64,000 nucleotides of DNA from NCBI RefSeq assembly GCF_014217785.1, contig NZ_CP048814.1, forward strand, positions 2,976,001 through 3,040,000, in the 5' to 3' direction. The notes beneath the pieces were generated by a model. It was not told the DNA's origin. It ran no database searches and saw only the letters and a list, made by a program, of their open reading frames with translations. This document shows, in pieces, positions 1 through 11,173 of this stretch (position 1 is its first letter; every line of letters begins with the position of its first letter). Both the position numbers and the translations under genes were made by a program. Source of the DNA: Rhodococcus triatomae (GTDB lineage: Bacteria > Actinomycetota > Actinomycetes > Mycobacteriales > Mycobacteriaceae).

Positions 1-1
1 G

Positions 2-778
2 CTGCTCGACGGCTGGCACTCGCGGCTGTCGGGGATGACGGACACCGAGACGTCGGCGCTGATGCTGCTGGGAGTGCCCTCCGTCGCGGAGGATCTGGGA
101 TTCGGCGACGCGGCGTCCGCGGCGGGCACCAAGCTGCTGGGCGCGCTGCCGGTTCCGTTGCGCGCGGGTGCGCAGGTCTGGCGCGAGCGCGTGTACGTCG
201 ACGCGCCGGGATGGTTCCGCGGCCGAGAGGACGGCGGGGCGCTCCCGACGGTCGCCTCCGCCGCCCTGGGCGGCCGGCGGTTGCGGATCGAGTACACGCG
301 CGGCGACGACACGAGCTGCCGTGACCTCGAACCGCTCGGTCTGGTGGTGAAGGCGGGCACCTGGTATCTCGTTGCCCGGAATCGGAGCCGGATCCTGTCC
401 TATCGGGTGTCGCGGATCGCGTCGGCGACGGTCCTGGACGACGAGGTGGTGCGTCCCACGGATTTCGCGCTCGGCGAGTGGTGGGACGAGCACACCGCAC
501 GATTCGACCGCTCGCTGCTGCGTTACGACTGCCGGGTCCGCCTGTCGCCGCGAGGGTGGCGTCGGCTGCCCGACGTCGTCGGGATCGAGGCCTCGCGGGT
601 GCAGCCCGGCGAACCCGATGCCCAGGGCTGGGTGAGCGTGGATCTGCGGCTCGAGAGCGAGGAGGTTGCCGCCGACCAGCTGATCGCACTCGGCGACGGG
701 GTGGAGGTGCTCGCCCCGGCAGCGTTGCGGGTGGCGCTGAGGGCGGTGGGCGAGGCCGTCGCCCACCGCCACGCGTAG
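2..778 (+). CDS. WYL-domain (YafY/PafC-type) transcriptional regulator, 5' end missing
   Basis: The frame is already open at the left edge, so the N-terminal winged helix-turn-helix lies outside the window; 258 residues are visible. The visible part starts in the linker (LDGWHSRLSGMTDTE) and continues into a WYL domain: a stretch around residues 100-140 reads GLVVKAGTWYLVARN then ILSYRVSRI, the usual WYL core, followed by a C-terminal WCX-like region. WYL regulators bind small ligands or nucleic acid and control DNA-damage or metabolic genes; no ligand can be named here. It ends seven bases before a convergent thiolase gene, so they share a very short terminator space. Family assignment is firm, target unknown. 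Confidence 0.85.
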   Translation: MLDGWHSRLSGMTDTETSALMLLGVPSVAEDLGFGDAASAAGTKLLGALPVPLRAGAQVWRERVYVDAPGWFRGREDGGALPTVASAALGGRRLRIEYTRGDDTSCRDLEPLGLVVKAGTWYLVARNRSRILSYRVSRIASATVLDDEVVRPTDFALGEWWDEHTARFDRSLLRYDCRVRLSPRGWRRLPDVVGIEASRVQPGEPDAQGWVSVDLRLESEEVAADQLIALGDGVEVLAPAALRVALRAVGEAVAHRHA

Positions 779-784
779 CGGGAA

Positions 785-1951
785 TCAGATCCTTTCGATG
801 ATGGTGGCGTTCGCCAGTCCTCCTGCCTCGCACATGGTCTGCAGTCCGTAGCGGGCTCCGCGCTGTTCCAGCGCGTGGACGAGGGTCGTCATGATTCGCG
901 CGCCGCTGGCGCCGAGGGAGTGCCCCAGTGCGATCGCGCCTCCGTGCACGTTCACCCGGTCGAGGTCCGCGCCGGTCTCGTGTGCCCAGGCGAGGACGAC
1001 GGGCGCGAACGCCTCGTTGACCTCGAACAGGTCGATGTCGGACAGGCTCAGTCCGGATCGTTCGAGCACCTTGCGGGTGGCGGGGATGATTGCGGTGAGC
1101 ATGTAGAGCGGGTCGTCACCGGCGACGGCGAAGCTGTGGAGGCGGGCCCGTGGGGTGAGTCCGAGTTCGGCGGCTTTCTCGCTGGTCGTGAGCAGCAGGG
1201 CGGCGCTGCCGTCGGACAGCGGGCTGCTGTTGCCCGCGGTGATCGACCAGTCGATCTGCGGGAACCGCCGCGCGTATTCGTCGGAGTGGAACGACGGCAG
1301 CAGTGTGGACAGTGTCTCGACCGACGTGCCGGGGCGGACGGTCTCGTCCACGCCGAGCTGCGGCAAGGTCAGTAGTTCCTTGGCGAACAGCCCGTCGTCT
1401 GCGGCTGCGGCCGCCTTGTGGTGGCTGGACGCGGAGAACTCGTCGAGCCGGGCGCGGGGCAGCTGCCAGCGGGCGGCGATCAGTTCGGCGCTGATTCCCT
1501 GGGGGACGAGGCCGTCCGGATACCGCGCCTCGAAGCGTTCGCCCATGCTCTGTCGGCCGACGACGTTGGTGCCCATCGGTACTCGGGACATCGACTCCAC
1601 CCCGGCGACCGCGACGACGTCGTACGCGCCGGCGAGGATTCCCTGGGCGGCGAAGTGCACCGCCTGCTGACTGCTGCCGCACTGGCGGTCGACCGTGGTG
1701 CCGGGAACGGCTTCCGGGAATCCCGCGGCCAGCAGGGCGGCGCGGGTGATGTTCTGGCCCTGTTCCGAGGCCTGGGTGACGCATCCGCCGACGACGTCGT
1801 CGATCACGGTCGGGTCGATCCCGGTGCGTTCGATCAGTGCCGACAGGCTCTCGGCCATCAGGTCGATCGGATGGATGTCGTGCAACGCGCCCGACGGCTT
1901 GCCCTTGCCGACCGGGGTGCGTACTGCCTCGACGACGACTGCGTCCCTCAT
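785..1951 (-). CDS. Acetyl-CoA acetyltransferase (thiolase)
   Basis: A 388-residue thiolase, normal length for the family. The acyl-accepting cysteine is Cys91 in DRQCGSSQQ; the C-terminal half carries VNEAFAP, the histidine motif GGAIALGHSLGASGAR and the second catalytic cysteine in MCEAGG near the end. It should catalyse thiolytic cleavage of 3-ketoacyl-CoA, or the reverse condensation, in fatty acid, steroid-side-chain or aromatic degradation. The ATG is preceded by GGAAGGGAC at good spacing. It is divergent from an HxlR regulator with a perfect inverted repeat between them, so control by that regulator is likely. Which acyl chain it handles cannot be told from sequence. Confidence 0.9.
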   Translation of the reverse strand: MRDAVVVEAVRTPVGKGKPSGALHDIHPIDLMAESLSALIERTGIDPTVIDDVVGGCVTQASEQGQNITRAALLAAGFPEAVPGTTVDRQCGSSQQAVHFAAQGILAGAYDVVAVAGVESMSRVPMGTNVVGRQSMGERFEARYPDGLVPQGISAELIAARWQLPRARLDEFSASSHHKAAAAADDGLFAKELLTLPQLGVDETVRPGTSVETLSTLLPSFHSDEYARRFPQIDWSITAGNSSPLSDGSAALLLTTSEKAAELGLTPRARLHSFAVAGDDPLYMLTAIIPATRKVLERSGLSLSDIDLFEVNEAFAPVVLAWAHETGADLDRVNVHGGAIALGHSLGASGARIMTTLVHALEQRGARYGLQTMCEAGGLANATIIERI

Positions 1952-2006
1952 GGCATGTCCCTTCCGTTCGTCGATGGATGCATCGACAGCTGGCTATGCA
2001 TTTCCG

Positions 2007-2031
2007 TAGTCAGAACCCTACGATCTGACTA
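2007..2031. promoter_or_regulatory. Inverted repeat, likely HxlR operator between thiolase and regulator
   Basis: Perfect 8-bp arms TAGTCAGA and TCTGACTA are separated by nine bases, midway between the divergent start codons at 1951 and 2062. A half-site-like AAGTCAGGT follows at about 2041. HxlR dimers bind such palindromes, so this is the probable operator for both genes (inference). Confidence 0.55.
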
Positions 2032-2061
2032 TGCCAAATGCAAGTCAGGTAGGCTGGGTGC

Positions 2062-2582
2062 ATGGAAGCGGCGCGGCTGGACGGGTTCATCTCCGATCGA
2101 GAACGGTGGCGCACGGCGCAGTGCTCCATCGGGAAGTCGATGGACGTCATCGGCACCCGATCCGCGATGCTGATCCTGCGCGAGGCCTACTACGGCACGA
2201 CCCGGTTCGACGACTTCGCCAAGCGCGTCGGAATCACCGAGGCGGTCGCCGCGGCGAGGCTCAAGGAACTCACCGCGCACGGGCTGTTCGAGCGGCGGCC
2301 GTACAAGGAACCCGGAAGCCGGACCAGGAGCGAGTACGTGCTCACCGACAAGGGCCGCGACCTGATCCCCGCCGTCTTCGCGCTGATGCAGTGGGGCGAC
2401 AAGTACCTGCAGAAGCGGGCACCGCTCGAACTGCGAGACGACCTCACCGGAGACCTCGTCCGCGTCGAACTACGCAGCGAATCCGGACGGGAAGTTCCCC
2501 TCGGCGAGCTGAGGATCAGCCCCACGTTCACCGAGGAACAGGCTCTCGCCGCGCAGGAGCGGGACCGGGCGGGCGCCGAGAC

Positions 2583-2607
<25 letters not shown>
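2062..2607 (+). CDS. HxlR-family transcriptional regulator
   Basis: 181 residues. The first 110 form the HxlR winged helix: a cysteine near residue 15, then KSMDVIGTRSAMLILREA, the recognition region ITEAVAAARLKELTAHG and the wing with YVLTDKGRDL. The C-terminal tail is longer than in minimal HxlR proteins and rich in Glu/Arg. HxlR proteins respond to aldehydes, quinones or other stress. It is divergent from a thiolase behind a perfect palindrome, so it probably represses itself and the thiolase. Its 3' end overlaps the convergent site-2 protease gene by 25 bases. No effector can be inferred. Confidence 0.88.
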
Positions 2608-5545
<2,938 letters not shown>

Positions 5546-5580
5546 CATCCCCGCGGTAGGGGAGCGGCGCGGGGAGGCGC

Positions 5581-6177
5581 ATGAGTGACGCGACGTCCGT
5601 CGGCGACGGTGGTTTCGAAGGCGACGGTGGTTTCGAAGGCGACAGTCGTGTCGAAAGCGACAGTCGTGTCGAAAACGACGGGGGCTTCGAGCGATGGTTC
5701 GTCGAGCGGTTCGCGGACTACTGGCAGTCGACCGGCGCGTCCCGGATCGAGGGACGGATCGCCGGCTACCTCCTGATCGACGAGTCCCCGGGCGTGAGCG
5801 CCGAGGAACTCTCCCGGGCGCTGGACGCGAGCCGGGGGTCGGTGTCGACGTACATCCGGCGGCTCATCGACCGGGGATTCGTCAAGCGCATCCGGAAGCC
5901 GCGCGACCGGATTCACTACTACGCCATGGATTCCGATGTGTGGGGCGGCTTCCTCGAGATCGAGCACGAATATCTGGAGAACCAGCGACGCCTGGCTGCC
6001 GAGGCGCTCGCGCACACCGACCCGAACGGGCCGGCGTACGTCCGCGTCCTGAACATGCGTGACTACATGGGGTGGATCATCGACAACCGGATGCTCCGCA
6101 GCGAGTGGAACCGTTTCAAAGCGGAACGCGACGCGCGGGCATCCGGTGACGACGAGGGCACGAGCCGGGCCGACTAG
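5581..6177 (+). CDS. GbsR/MarR-family transcriptional regulator with a repeat N-terminus
   Basis: 198 residues from an ATG behind GGGGAGGCGC. Residues 8-37 are five six-residue repeats (GDGGFE twice, GDSRVE, SDSRVE, NDGGFE) encoded by an 18-bp tandem DNA repeat. Then comes a GbsR-type winged helix: ADYWQSTGASRIEGRIAGYL, VSAEELSRALDASRGSVSTY and a long C-terminal helix. GbsR proteins control choline/betaine uptake or, in actinobacteria, unrelated genes. It follows purA by 35 bases and shares a CTAG palindrome with the convergent siderophore-binding gene, supplying both TAG stops. The target is unknown. Confidence 0.82.
   Translation: MSDATSVGDGGFEGDGGFEGDSRVESDSRVENDGGFERWFVERFADYWQSTGASRIEGRIAGYLLIDESPGVSAEELSRALDASRGSVSTYIRRLIDRGFVKRIRKPRDRIHYYAMDSDVWGGFLEIEHEYLENQRRLAAEALAHTDPNGPAYVRVLNMRDYMGWIIDNRMLRSEWNRFKAERDARASGDDEGTSRAD
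5602..5691 (+). repeat. Five tandem 18-bp units inside the GbsR-type gene
   Basis: Units start at 5602, 5620, 5638, 5656 and 5674. Units 1 and 2 are identical, and units 3 and 4 differ at one base. Each unit is six codons, so copy-number change would lengthen or shorten the protein without a frameshift. Confidence 0.9.
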
Positions 6178-7214
6178 TTCGTCGGCTCGGGGAGTGCCTC
6201 GAGTGCCTGGTCGATCAGCGGCACGTAGCGTTCGAGTGACCACGGCACGGTCAGCGGATTGATGATCGACGAGCCGGTGACGAACGCCTGTTCCGTCGGC
6301 GCGACGACCGAACCGCGTGCGACGGCAGGGATCTGCGCGTACACCGGCTGTGCCTCGGTCTCGGCGCGGTTGACCGCGTCGGAGTAGAAGGTGAACAGCA
6401 GATCCGAGTTGTCGAGCAGGTGTGCGTTCTCGAGACCGATGACCGCGGAGTCGGTGCCGTCCTTCTCGGGCAGCGTCTCGACGACGGGGTCGACGGTCAG
6501 GCCGAGGGCGCGCACCATCGCGACGCGCTGTTCCTCGGGGAAGAACACCCCCAACGTGCCGGGCCCGGTGTTGTAGACGAACGAGAACGAGACGTCGGCG
6601 TACTCGGGGTGGGCGGCCGCGGCGTCGGTGAACTGCGTCCTGATCTTCTCGATCTCCTGCTCGGCTTCCGCGGACTTGCCCATCGCGGCACCGATGACCC
6701 GCATCTGTTCCTCCCAGGTCGTCGTCCAGGCTTTCTCCGCGTAGGCGACCGTGGGCGCGAGGGCACTCAGTGCGTCGTAGTGCTCCTGCGTGATGCCCGA
6801 CCAGGGCGCGAGGATGAGGTCCGGTTCCAGGGCGGCGATGGACTCGATGTCGATCTCGCTGCCGCCGGTGAACTGGACGGGCAGTTCGTCGCCGCGTTCG
6901 GTGACCGCTTCGTGGATCCACGGCAGGTAGCCGGTGTCGTCGCTGCCCCAGGCGTACTCCTCGACACCGACCGGGACGGTGCCCAACGCGATTGCCGTCT
7001 CGGCCGAGCCCATGCCCAGGGTGACGATGCGTTCGGGTTCCTCGGTGACCACTGCCCGACCGAGCGCGTGCTCGATCGTCACGGTCTCGAAGTCCGAGTC
7101 CCGTGCCTCGTCCGCGTCGTCCGCCGTCCCGCAGCCCGCGACGACGAGGGCGACGGCCATCAGGCCGGACGACAGGGCGGCGAGGCGAGCGCTTCGCGAA
7201 CGGGCGAATCTCAT
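6174..7214 (-). CDS. Iron-siderophore ABC transporter substrate-binding lipoprotein
   Basis: 346 residues. A basic N-terminus, hydrophobic segment and lipobox LVVAGC give Cys28 as the lipidated residue, so it should sit on the outer face of the membrane. The body is a FecB/TroA-type binding protein: TVTIEHALGRAVVTEEPERIVTLG at the start, EPDLILAPW in the middle and a long backbone helix. It would hand ferric siderophore to an ABC importer that is not in the window. The upstream region contains a DtxR/IdeR-like box, so iron repression is likely. It converges on the GbsR-type gene with overlapping stop codons. Confidence 0.9.
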   Translation of the reverse strand: MRFARSRSARLAALSSGLMAVALVVAGCGTADDADEARDSDFETVTIEHALGRAVVTEEPERIVTLGMGSAETAIALGTVPVGVEEYAWGSDDTGYLPWIHEAVTERGDELPVQFTGGSEIDIESIAALEPDLILAPWSGITQEHYDALSALAPTVAYAEKAWTTTWEEQMRVIGAAMGKSAEAEQEIEKIRTQFTDAAAAHPEYADVSFSFVYNTGPGTLGVFFPEEQRVAMVRALGLTVDPVVETLPEKDGTDSAVIGLENAHLLDNSDLLFTFYSDAVNRAETEAQPVYAQIPAVARGSVVAPTEQAFVTGSSIINPLTVPWSLERYVPLIDQALEALPEPTN

Positions 7215-7247
7215 GAGGGGCCTTTCGACACGGCTGACGATGCGCCG

Positions 7248-7266
7248 CGAGCATAGGCTTACCTAC
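7248..7266 (-). promoter_or_regulatory. DtxR/IdeR-type iron box upstream of the siderophore-binding gene
   Basis: Read on the minus strand this is GTAGGTAAGCCTATGCTCG, which matches 13 of 19 positions of the DtxR/IdeR consensus TTAGGTTAGCCTAACCTAA, including the central TAGGT-AGCCTA. It lies 34-52 bases upstream of the ATG, a promoter-overlapping position for an iron-dependent repressor (inference). Confidence 0.5.
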
Positions 7267-7341
7267 TTTGAAATTTCAACTCAAATGAAAGTTTGGTACG
7301 GCCCGACCGGCGACACTTCTCGCCGGTCGGACCGGCGAGGG

Positions 7342-7995
7342 TCAGGACGGTGCGTCGAGAGCCTGGTCGATCGGGGTGTCCCCGCCGATGAAGCCGATGA
7401 ACCTGCCCGCCGTCTGCGGACGTTCGAGCACCGCGGCCGCTACCCGCGCGACGTCCTCGCGGGGGACAGTTCCCGAGGCGGCGTCGGGGTCGACGGTGAT
7501 CGTCCCCGTGCCCGGGTCGGAGGTCAGGGTGCTCGGGCCGAGAATGGTCCAGTCGAGTTCCGTACCGCGCAGGTACTGGTCCGCCGCGGCCTTCGCCTCG
7601 GCGTACGCGAAGAAGGAGTTCTCCGGGTCCACGCCGTGGTCCGGTCGCGCGCCCAGGTACGAGATCATGACGTAGCGCCCGATGCCGGCGCGTGCCGCCG
7701 CGTCCATGGACCGGATCGCCGCATCCCGGTCGACCGCGTAGGTGCGCGCGGGGTTGCCGCCCCCGGCTCCCGCCGACCACACCAGGGCGTCGTGGCCTCG
7801 GAGTACGTCCGTGATCTGGTCGGTGACCAGGCCTTCGACGTCCGCGACCACGGGCGTGGCACCGGTCGCGGCCACCTCGCCCGCCTGGTCGGGGTTGCGG
7901 ATGACGGAGGTGACCTCGTCGCCGCGTGCGGTGAGGATTCGAGCGAGTTGGAGAGCGATCTTGCCGTGCCCGCCGATGATGGCGACGCGTGCCAC
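7342..7995 (-). CDS. NAD(P)-binding atypical short-chain dehydrogenase
   Basis: 217 residues with an N-terminal Rossmann fold, VAIIGGHGKIALQLARIL (GxxGxxG). A YMISY-like strand (RYVMISYLGAR), a Y-xxx-K pair in AYAEAKAAADQYLR and WTILGPSTL are typical of the atypical SDR_a5 / NmrA-like group. Such proteins are flavin/quinone-type reductases or redox sensors. It stands alone between the siderophore-binding gene and a promoter region for the next operon. Substrate cannot be predicted. Confidence 0.8.
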   Translation of the reverse strand: MARVAIIGGHGKIALQLARILTARGDEVTSVIRNPDQAGEVAATGATPVVADVEGLVTDQITDVLRGHDALVWSAGAGGGNPARTYAVDRDAAIRSMDAAARAGIGRYVMISYLGARPDHGVDPENSFFAYAEAKAAADQYLRGTELDWTILGPSTLTSDPGTGTITVDPDAASGTVPREDVARVAAAVLERPQTAGRFIGFIGGDTPIDQALDAPS

Positions 7996-8296
7996 GGGAG
8001 ACTCCTTCCGACGATGTCCGGATCGTTCGCCAGCCTACCCGCGTGTGGAGTGCTCGAAGCAGGGCCGGGGACCTGCCCTCGGCGGGGGCTGTGCGTGGCG
8101 CGATACATGGTGTTCACCAAAGGCCTTGCCCGGTAGCCGGTTTCGATCCATCGTGTTAACCGATGTGTAACCGACGATGCGATTCCGCCTCCTAGAATCC
8201 CTGTCATGCCACCGGTGAGTGGCCGCCGCGAACGATCTTCCCCTCGTATCCCGGCGCCGGGAGCGGGGTGCCGACGGCTCGGAAGAGAGTGCACAG
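7996..8296. other. Intergenic region, divergent promoters likely
   Basis: About 300 bases without a convincing gene. The visible structure is a direct repeat, GTTAACCGA and GTAACCGA, near 8155-8173, flanked by CATCG/CGATG, placed where a promoter for the plus-strand pair at 8297 would lie. Nothing else is recognised. Confidence 0.4.
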
Positions 8297-8659
8297 ATGA
8301 ACGCGTACGTGCAGGCCGGGACGCCCGGGAGCTCCGACAGGTGGTTCGCCGAGGGGCGATACTTCACGATCGTGTCGTTCGGTCGCGGGTGCGACGGACA
8401 GGCCCGCCGGATGCTCGGGCAGTTGCGCGGCCGGAGAGTGAACTGGATCAGGTCGGGATCCGGCAGCAGGGATCACGCCGCGCTCGTGCAGGCAGTCGAG
8501 GAGGCGACCGTCGGCTGGCGGCTGATGCTGATCGGTGCCGCGGACGACGTGACGGCCGCGCGGGAGCGGGCGTTGGCGGCGGGCGTGCTCGCCACCGAGA
8601 TCCGCACCGACGTCGTCGACGTGCCGCGCCCGTTCCTGCGTCAGGAGGAGTACGCATGA
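8297..8659 (+). CDS. DmmA-family-like small protein
   Basis: 120 residues from an ATG behind GAAGAGAGTGCACAG; an upstream in-frame ATG at 8219 has no ribosome site. The segment VGWRLMLIGAADDV followed by AAGVLATEI strongly resembles the core of DmmA, a subunit of dimethylamine monooxygenase, though the protein is short and ends without the family's C-terminal Cys pair. It overlaps the next reductase gene by four bases (ATGA), so the two are co-translated. The heme-oxygenase subunit DmmC is absent here, so the pair may serve another oxygenase. Alternative: a reductase accessory of unknown role. Confidence 0.6.
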   Translation: MNAYVQAGTPGSSDRWFAEGRYFTIVSFGRGCDGQARRMLGQLRGRRVNWIRSGSGSRDHAALVQAVEEATVGWRLMLIGAADDVTAARERALAAGVLATEIRTDVVDVPRPFLRQEEYA

Positions 8660-9393
8660 CGGGGTACGGCGGCGCTGCCCGCGCAGGGTCCTCCGATGGC
8701 GACGACCGTGTTCTCGTCGTCGACCGGGTGGTCGAGAAAAGCTGCGAAGTAAGGGAATTGGTTCTGGTCGACCCGGCGGGGGAATCGCTGGATCCGTATC
8801 AGCCGGGGAGCTCCGTGACGGTGACGTGCGGTGCCGGCGCCGACGGCCGCGCGCGACGGAACCCCTACGCACTCACCGGTGCCGGTGCTGCGCCCGGCGA
8901 CTATTCGATCTCGGTGCGGCTCGATCCGGCAGGGAGGGGTGGATCCGCGTGGCTGCATTCACTCGAACCCGGGAGTCGTGTGACGGTCGGCCGGCCGGTC
9001 GCAGGGTTCGCACCGGTCCCGACGGCACGGCACCACCTGTTCGTCGCCGGTGGGATCGGGGTCGCCCCGGTCCTCTCCCACGCCAGGGCGGCGGCACAGT
9101 CCGCACGGTCGTTCGGGGTCTTGTACGGCTACCGCCGCCAGTTCGGTGCGCATCTGGACGAGCTGTCCGACGCCTGCGGCGACCGACTGTCCGCTCACCG
9201 CACCCGGGTCGGCTTGCTCGATTCGGTGCGTACCGCCCTGGTGGAGCAGCCGATGGGTGCCCACCTGTACGTCTGCGGTCCGCCGCCGATGGCGCACACC
9301 GTCGTCGAGATGGCGCGCGTCTCGGGGTGGCCGACCGAGCGCATCCATGTCGAGAGGTTCACTCACGCCGACCCGCTGGCGGTGTCCGCCTGA
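8656..9393 (+). CDS. PDR/VanB-type flavin reductase lacking the ferredoxin domain
   Basis: 245 residues from an ATG behind AGGAGGAGTACGC. The N-terminal flavin barrel contains RRNPYALTGAG, then a nucleotide-binding domain with FVAGGIGVAPVLSHARA and the C-terminal VCGPPPMAHTVVEMA. The usual C-terminal [2Fe-2S] ferredoxin domain of phthalate dioxygenase reductases is missing: the protein stops after about 240 residues with no Cys cluster. It should pass electrons from NAD(P)H to a partner. Overlap with the DmmA-like gene suggests a two-gene operon resembling dmmA/dmmB. Confidence 0.78.
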   Translation: MTGYGGAARAGSSDGDDRVLVVDRVVEKSCEVRELVLVDPAGESLDPYQPGSSVTVTCGAGADGRARRNPYALTGAGAAPGDYSISVRLDPAGRGGSAWLHSLEPGSRVTVGRPVAGFAPVPTARHHLFVAGGIGVAPVLSHARAAAQSARSFGVLYGYRRQFGAHLDELSDACGDRLSAHRTRVGLLDSVRTALVEQPMGAHLYVCGPPPMAHTVVEMARVSGWPTERIHVERFTHADPLAVSA

Positions 9394-9456
9394 TCGGAGT
9401 CGACGCCCGAAATGTGACGGTGGACACGAGTGGTACGTTCGCGCGACAGTGGGTGC

Positions 9457-9915
9457 ATGAAGGTAGCACAGCGAATGATCCGGATCCCGCTCGTCGCGTT
9501 CGCTGCCGTGGGCCTGATGTTCGCAGGCAATGCGGTGGCATCCGCGCAGGTCGCGCCGCCGACACCGCTGGCGCCCACGTTCACGGTCGGGCACGGTTCA
9601 GCCGATTCGATCGCCGTCTGCGCGGGCCGTATCGACCTCGCCGCACACGAGTCCGTCGACGGTCCGGAGCCCTACTACGTTCGGTTCGAGACCCATTTCT
9701 TCGGCTTCACGCCGGTGTGTCTGGTGGACGGAACACTGACCTGGCGCAACCTCGACACCGGCGCCTCGGGTTCGGCCGACTGGGCCCTGTCCGGATGGGA
9801 CGGCCCGGGTGCAGGGACGGTGCGCTACTTCGATCCGGGGCCGGGCCGGGTGGAGGTCACCGTCACCCCGTCCACACCGAACCTGCCCGGCGGAGGCGAG
9901 TTCACCGCGCGCTGA
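9457..9915 (+). CDS. Secreted protein of unknown function
   Basis: 152 residues from the ATG at 9457; a GTG nine codons upstream is less likely. Residues 1-34 are a classical signal peptide (basic start, IPLVAFAAVGLMFAGNAVAS, cleavage near SAQ). The mature part is beta-rich, with two cysteines (SIAVCAGRID and FTPVCLVDG) that could form a disulfide, and repeated DG/GxG turns. This resembles the small secreted proteins common in mycolic-acid actinomycetes. It stands alone and its 3' end faces the old yellow enzyme gene across an imperfect hairpin. No function is proposed. Confidence 0.75.
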   Translation: MKVAQRMIRIPLVAFAAVGLMFAGNAVASAQVAPPTPLAPTFTVGHGSADSIAVCAGRIDLAAHESVDGPEPYYVRFETHFFGFTPVCLVDGTLTWRNLDTGASGSADWALSGWDGPGAGTVRYFDPGPGRVEVTVTPSTPNLPGGGEFTAR

Positions 9916-9945
9916 GTGCGGCACATTCGGATTCGGGGACACCGG

Positions 9946-9980
9946 AACCGCCGTCGCTCGTCAGCCGGGCGACGACGGTT
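9946..9980. terminator. Hairpin between convergent genes
   Basis: Arms AACCGCCGTCGC and GCGACGACGGTT pair at 11 of 12 positions (one C/T change) around an 11-base loop, between the stops of the secreted protein (9915) and the old yellow enzyme (9996). There is no T tract; it would serve both directions. Confidence 0.5.
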
Positions 9981-9995
9981 CGTTTCCGGCTCGGG

Positions 9996-11126
9996 TCAGT
10001 GCAGGACTTTCCGGTGCTCCGTGGAGAACGGGATGTGCTCGTCCGTGCGGCCGGTCTGCAGCTTCCGGACCCACTGCGGGTCCGAGATCAGCGCTCGGCC
10101 GACGGCGACGAGATCGAAGTCGCCGTTCTCGTATTGACGGACCAGTTCCTCGAGCCCGGCGGCACGGGAGTCGCCGTCGTCGGTGAACGCGGTGGTGAAC
10201 ACGCGATCCAGCCCGACGGAGCCGACCGTGATCGTCGGGACGCCGGTCAGGCGCTTCGTCCAACCGGCCAGGCCGAGTGTGCCGTCGCGCCCGGGCTCGT
10301 CCTCGAAGGCGGGTTCCCAGTGCCTGCGTGTCGACGGGTGGAGGATGTCCACGCCCGCGTCGACGAGCGGGGTGAGAATCTGCTCGAGCTCGGTGGGGGT
10401 GTTCGCGATCCGTGCGTCGTACTGATTCGACTTCCACTGCGAGAAGCGGTAGACGATGGCGAATTCCGGCCCGACCGCGGCCCGGATCGCGGAGACCACC
10501 TCGACGGGGAATCGCACCCGTGCGGGAAGTGAACCGCCGTAACCGTCGTCGCGCACATTCGTGCGGTCCCAGAGGAACTCGTCGAGCAGGTACCCGTGCG
10601 CGCCGTGCAACTCGATGCCGTCGAATCCGACGTCCTTCGCGTTGACGGCCGCGGCCACCCAGGCCTCGAGCAGGGTGTCGAGCTCGGCGGTCTCGAAGGC
10701 TCGGCCGAGTGTCGATCCGTCCAGGGCGATGCCCGACGGGCTCACGGTCGGCACGTCCGGGTTGAACCGCGGCCGCTCGCCGCGCTCGACCCCGGTGTGC
10801 CACAGCTGTGGGATGATCACGCCACCTTCGGCATGGACCTCGTCGACGACGCGGCGCCACCCCTCCAGCGACTCGGAGCTGTAGAGACGGGGCACGCTCG
10901 GCATCGGCCCGGCTGCGGGGTCGGGGATGTAGGTGCCCTCGGTGATGATCAGGCCCACGCCTCCCGCGGCGCGGCGCCGGTAGTAGGCCGCCACGTCCTC
11001 CCCGGGAATGCCGTTCGGCGAGAATCCTCGCGTCATGGGCGCCATCGCGAAGCGGTTCCGCAGCTTCAGCGACTTGTGCGCGAACGGTTCGAACAGACTG
11101 TCTGTCTTCGGATCGGTATCAGCCAC
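9996..11126 (-). CDS. NADH:flavin oxidoreductase, old yellow enzyme family
   Basis: 376 residues when started at the GTG at 11126 (ADTDPKTDSLFEPF); a GTG at 11150 is an alternative. TIM-barrel OYE features: LRNRFAMAPMTR near the N-terminus, PQLWHTGV, the substrate histidines in GIELHGAHGYLLDEFL, and the FMN phosphate region FDLVAVGRALISDP at the end. It reduces activated C=C bonds, often for detoxification. It lies downstream of the mscR-metallohydrolase pair on the same strand but a perfect 22-bp hairpin separates them, so it is probably transcribed on its own. Confidence 0.88.
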   Translation of the reverse strand: MADTDPKTDSLFEPFAHKSLKLRNRFAMAPMTRGFSPNGIPGEDVAAYYRRRAAGGVGLIITEGTYIPDPAAGPMPSVPRLYSSESLEGWRRVVDEVHAEGGVIIPQLWHTGVERGERPRFNPDVPTVSPSGIALDGSTLGRAFETAELDTLLEAWVAAAVNAKDVGFDGIELHGAHGYLLDEFLWDRTNVRDDGYGGSLPARVRFPVEVVSAIRAAVGPEFAIVYRFSQWKSNQYDARIANTPTELEQILTPLVDAGVDILHPSTRRHWEPAFEDEPGRDGTLGLAGWTKRLTGVPTITVGSVGLDRVFTTAFTDDGDSRAAGLEELVRQYENGDFDLVAVGRALISDPQWVRKLQTGRTDEHIPFSTEHRKVLH

Positions 11127-11173
11127 GACAATGTCCAACTCCGCCGTCACGCCCGTTATTCCGGCTCCACGCC

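Noticed and set aside
5602..5691. Possible CRISPR-like array
   Set aside because: Units are contiguous with no spacers and encode a protein repeat. No CRISPR array was seen anywhere in the window.
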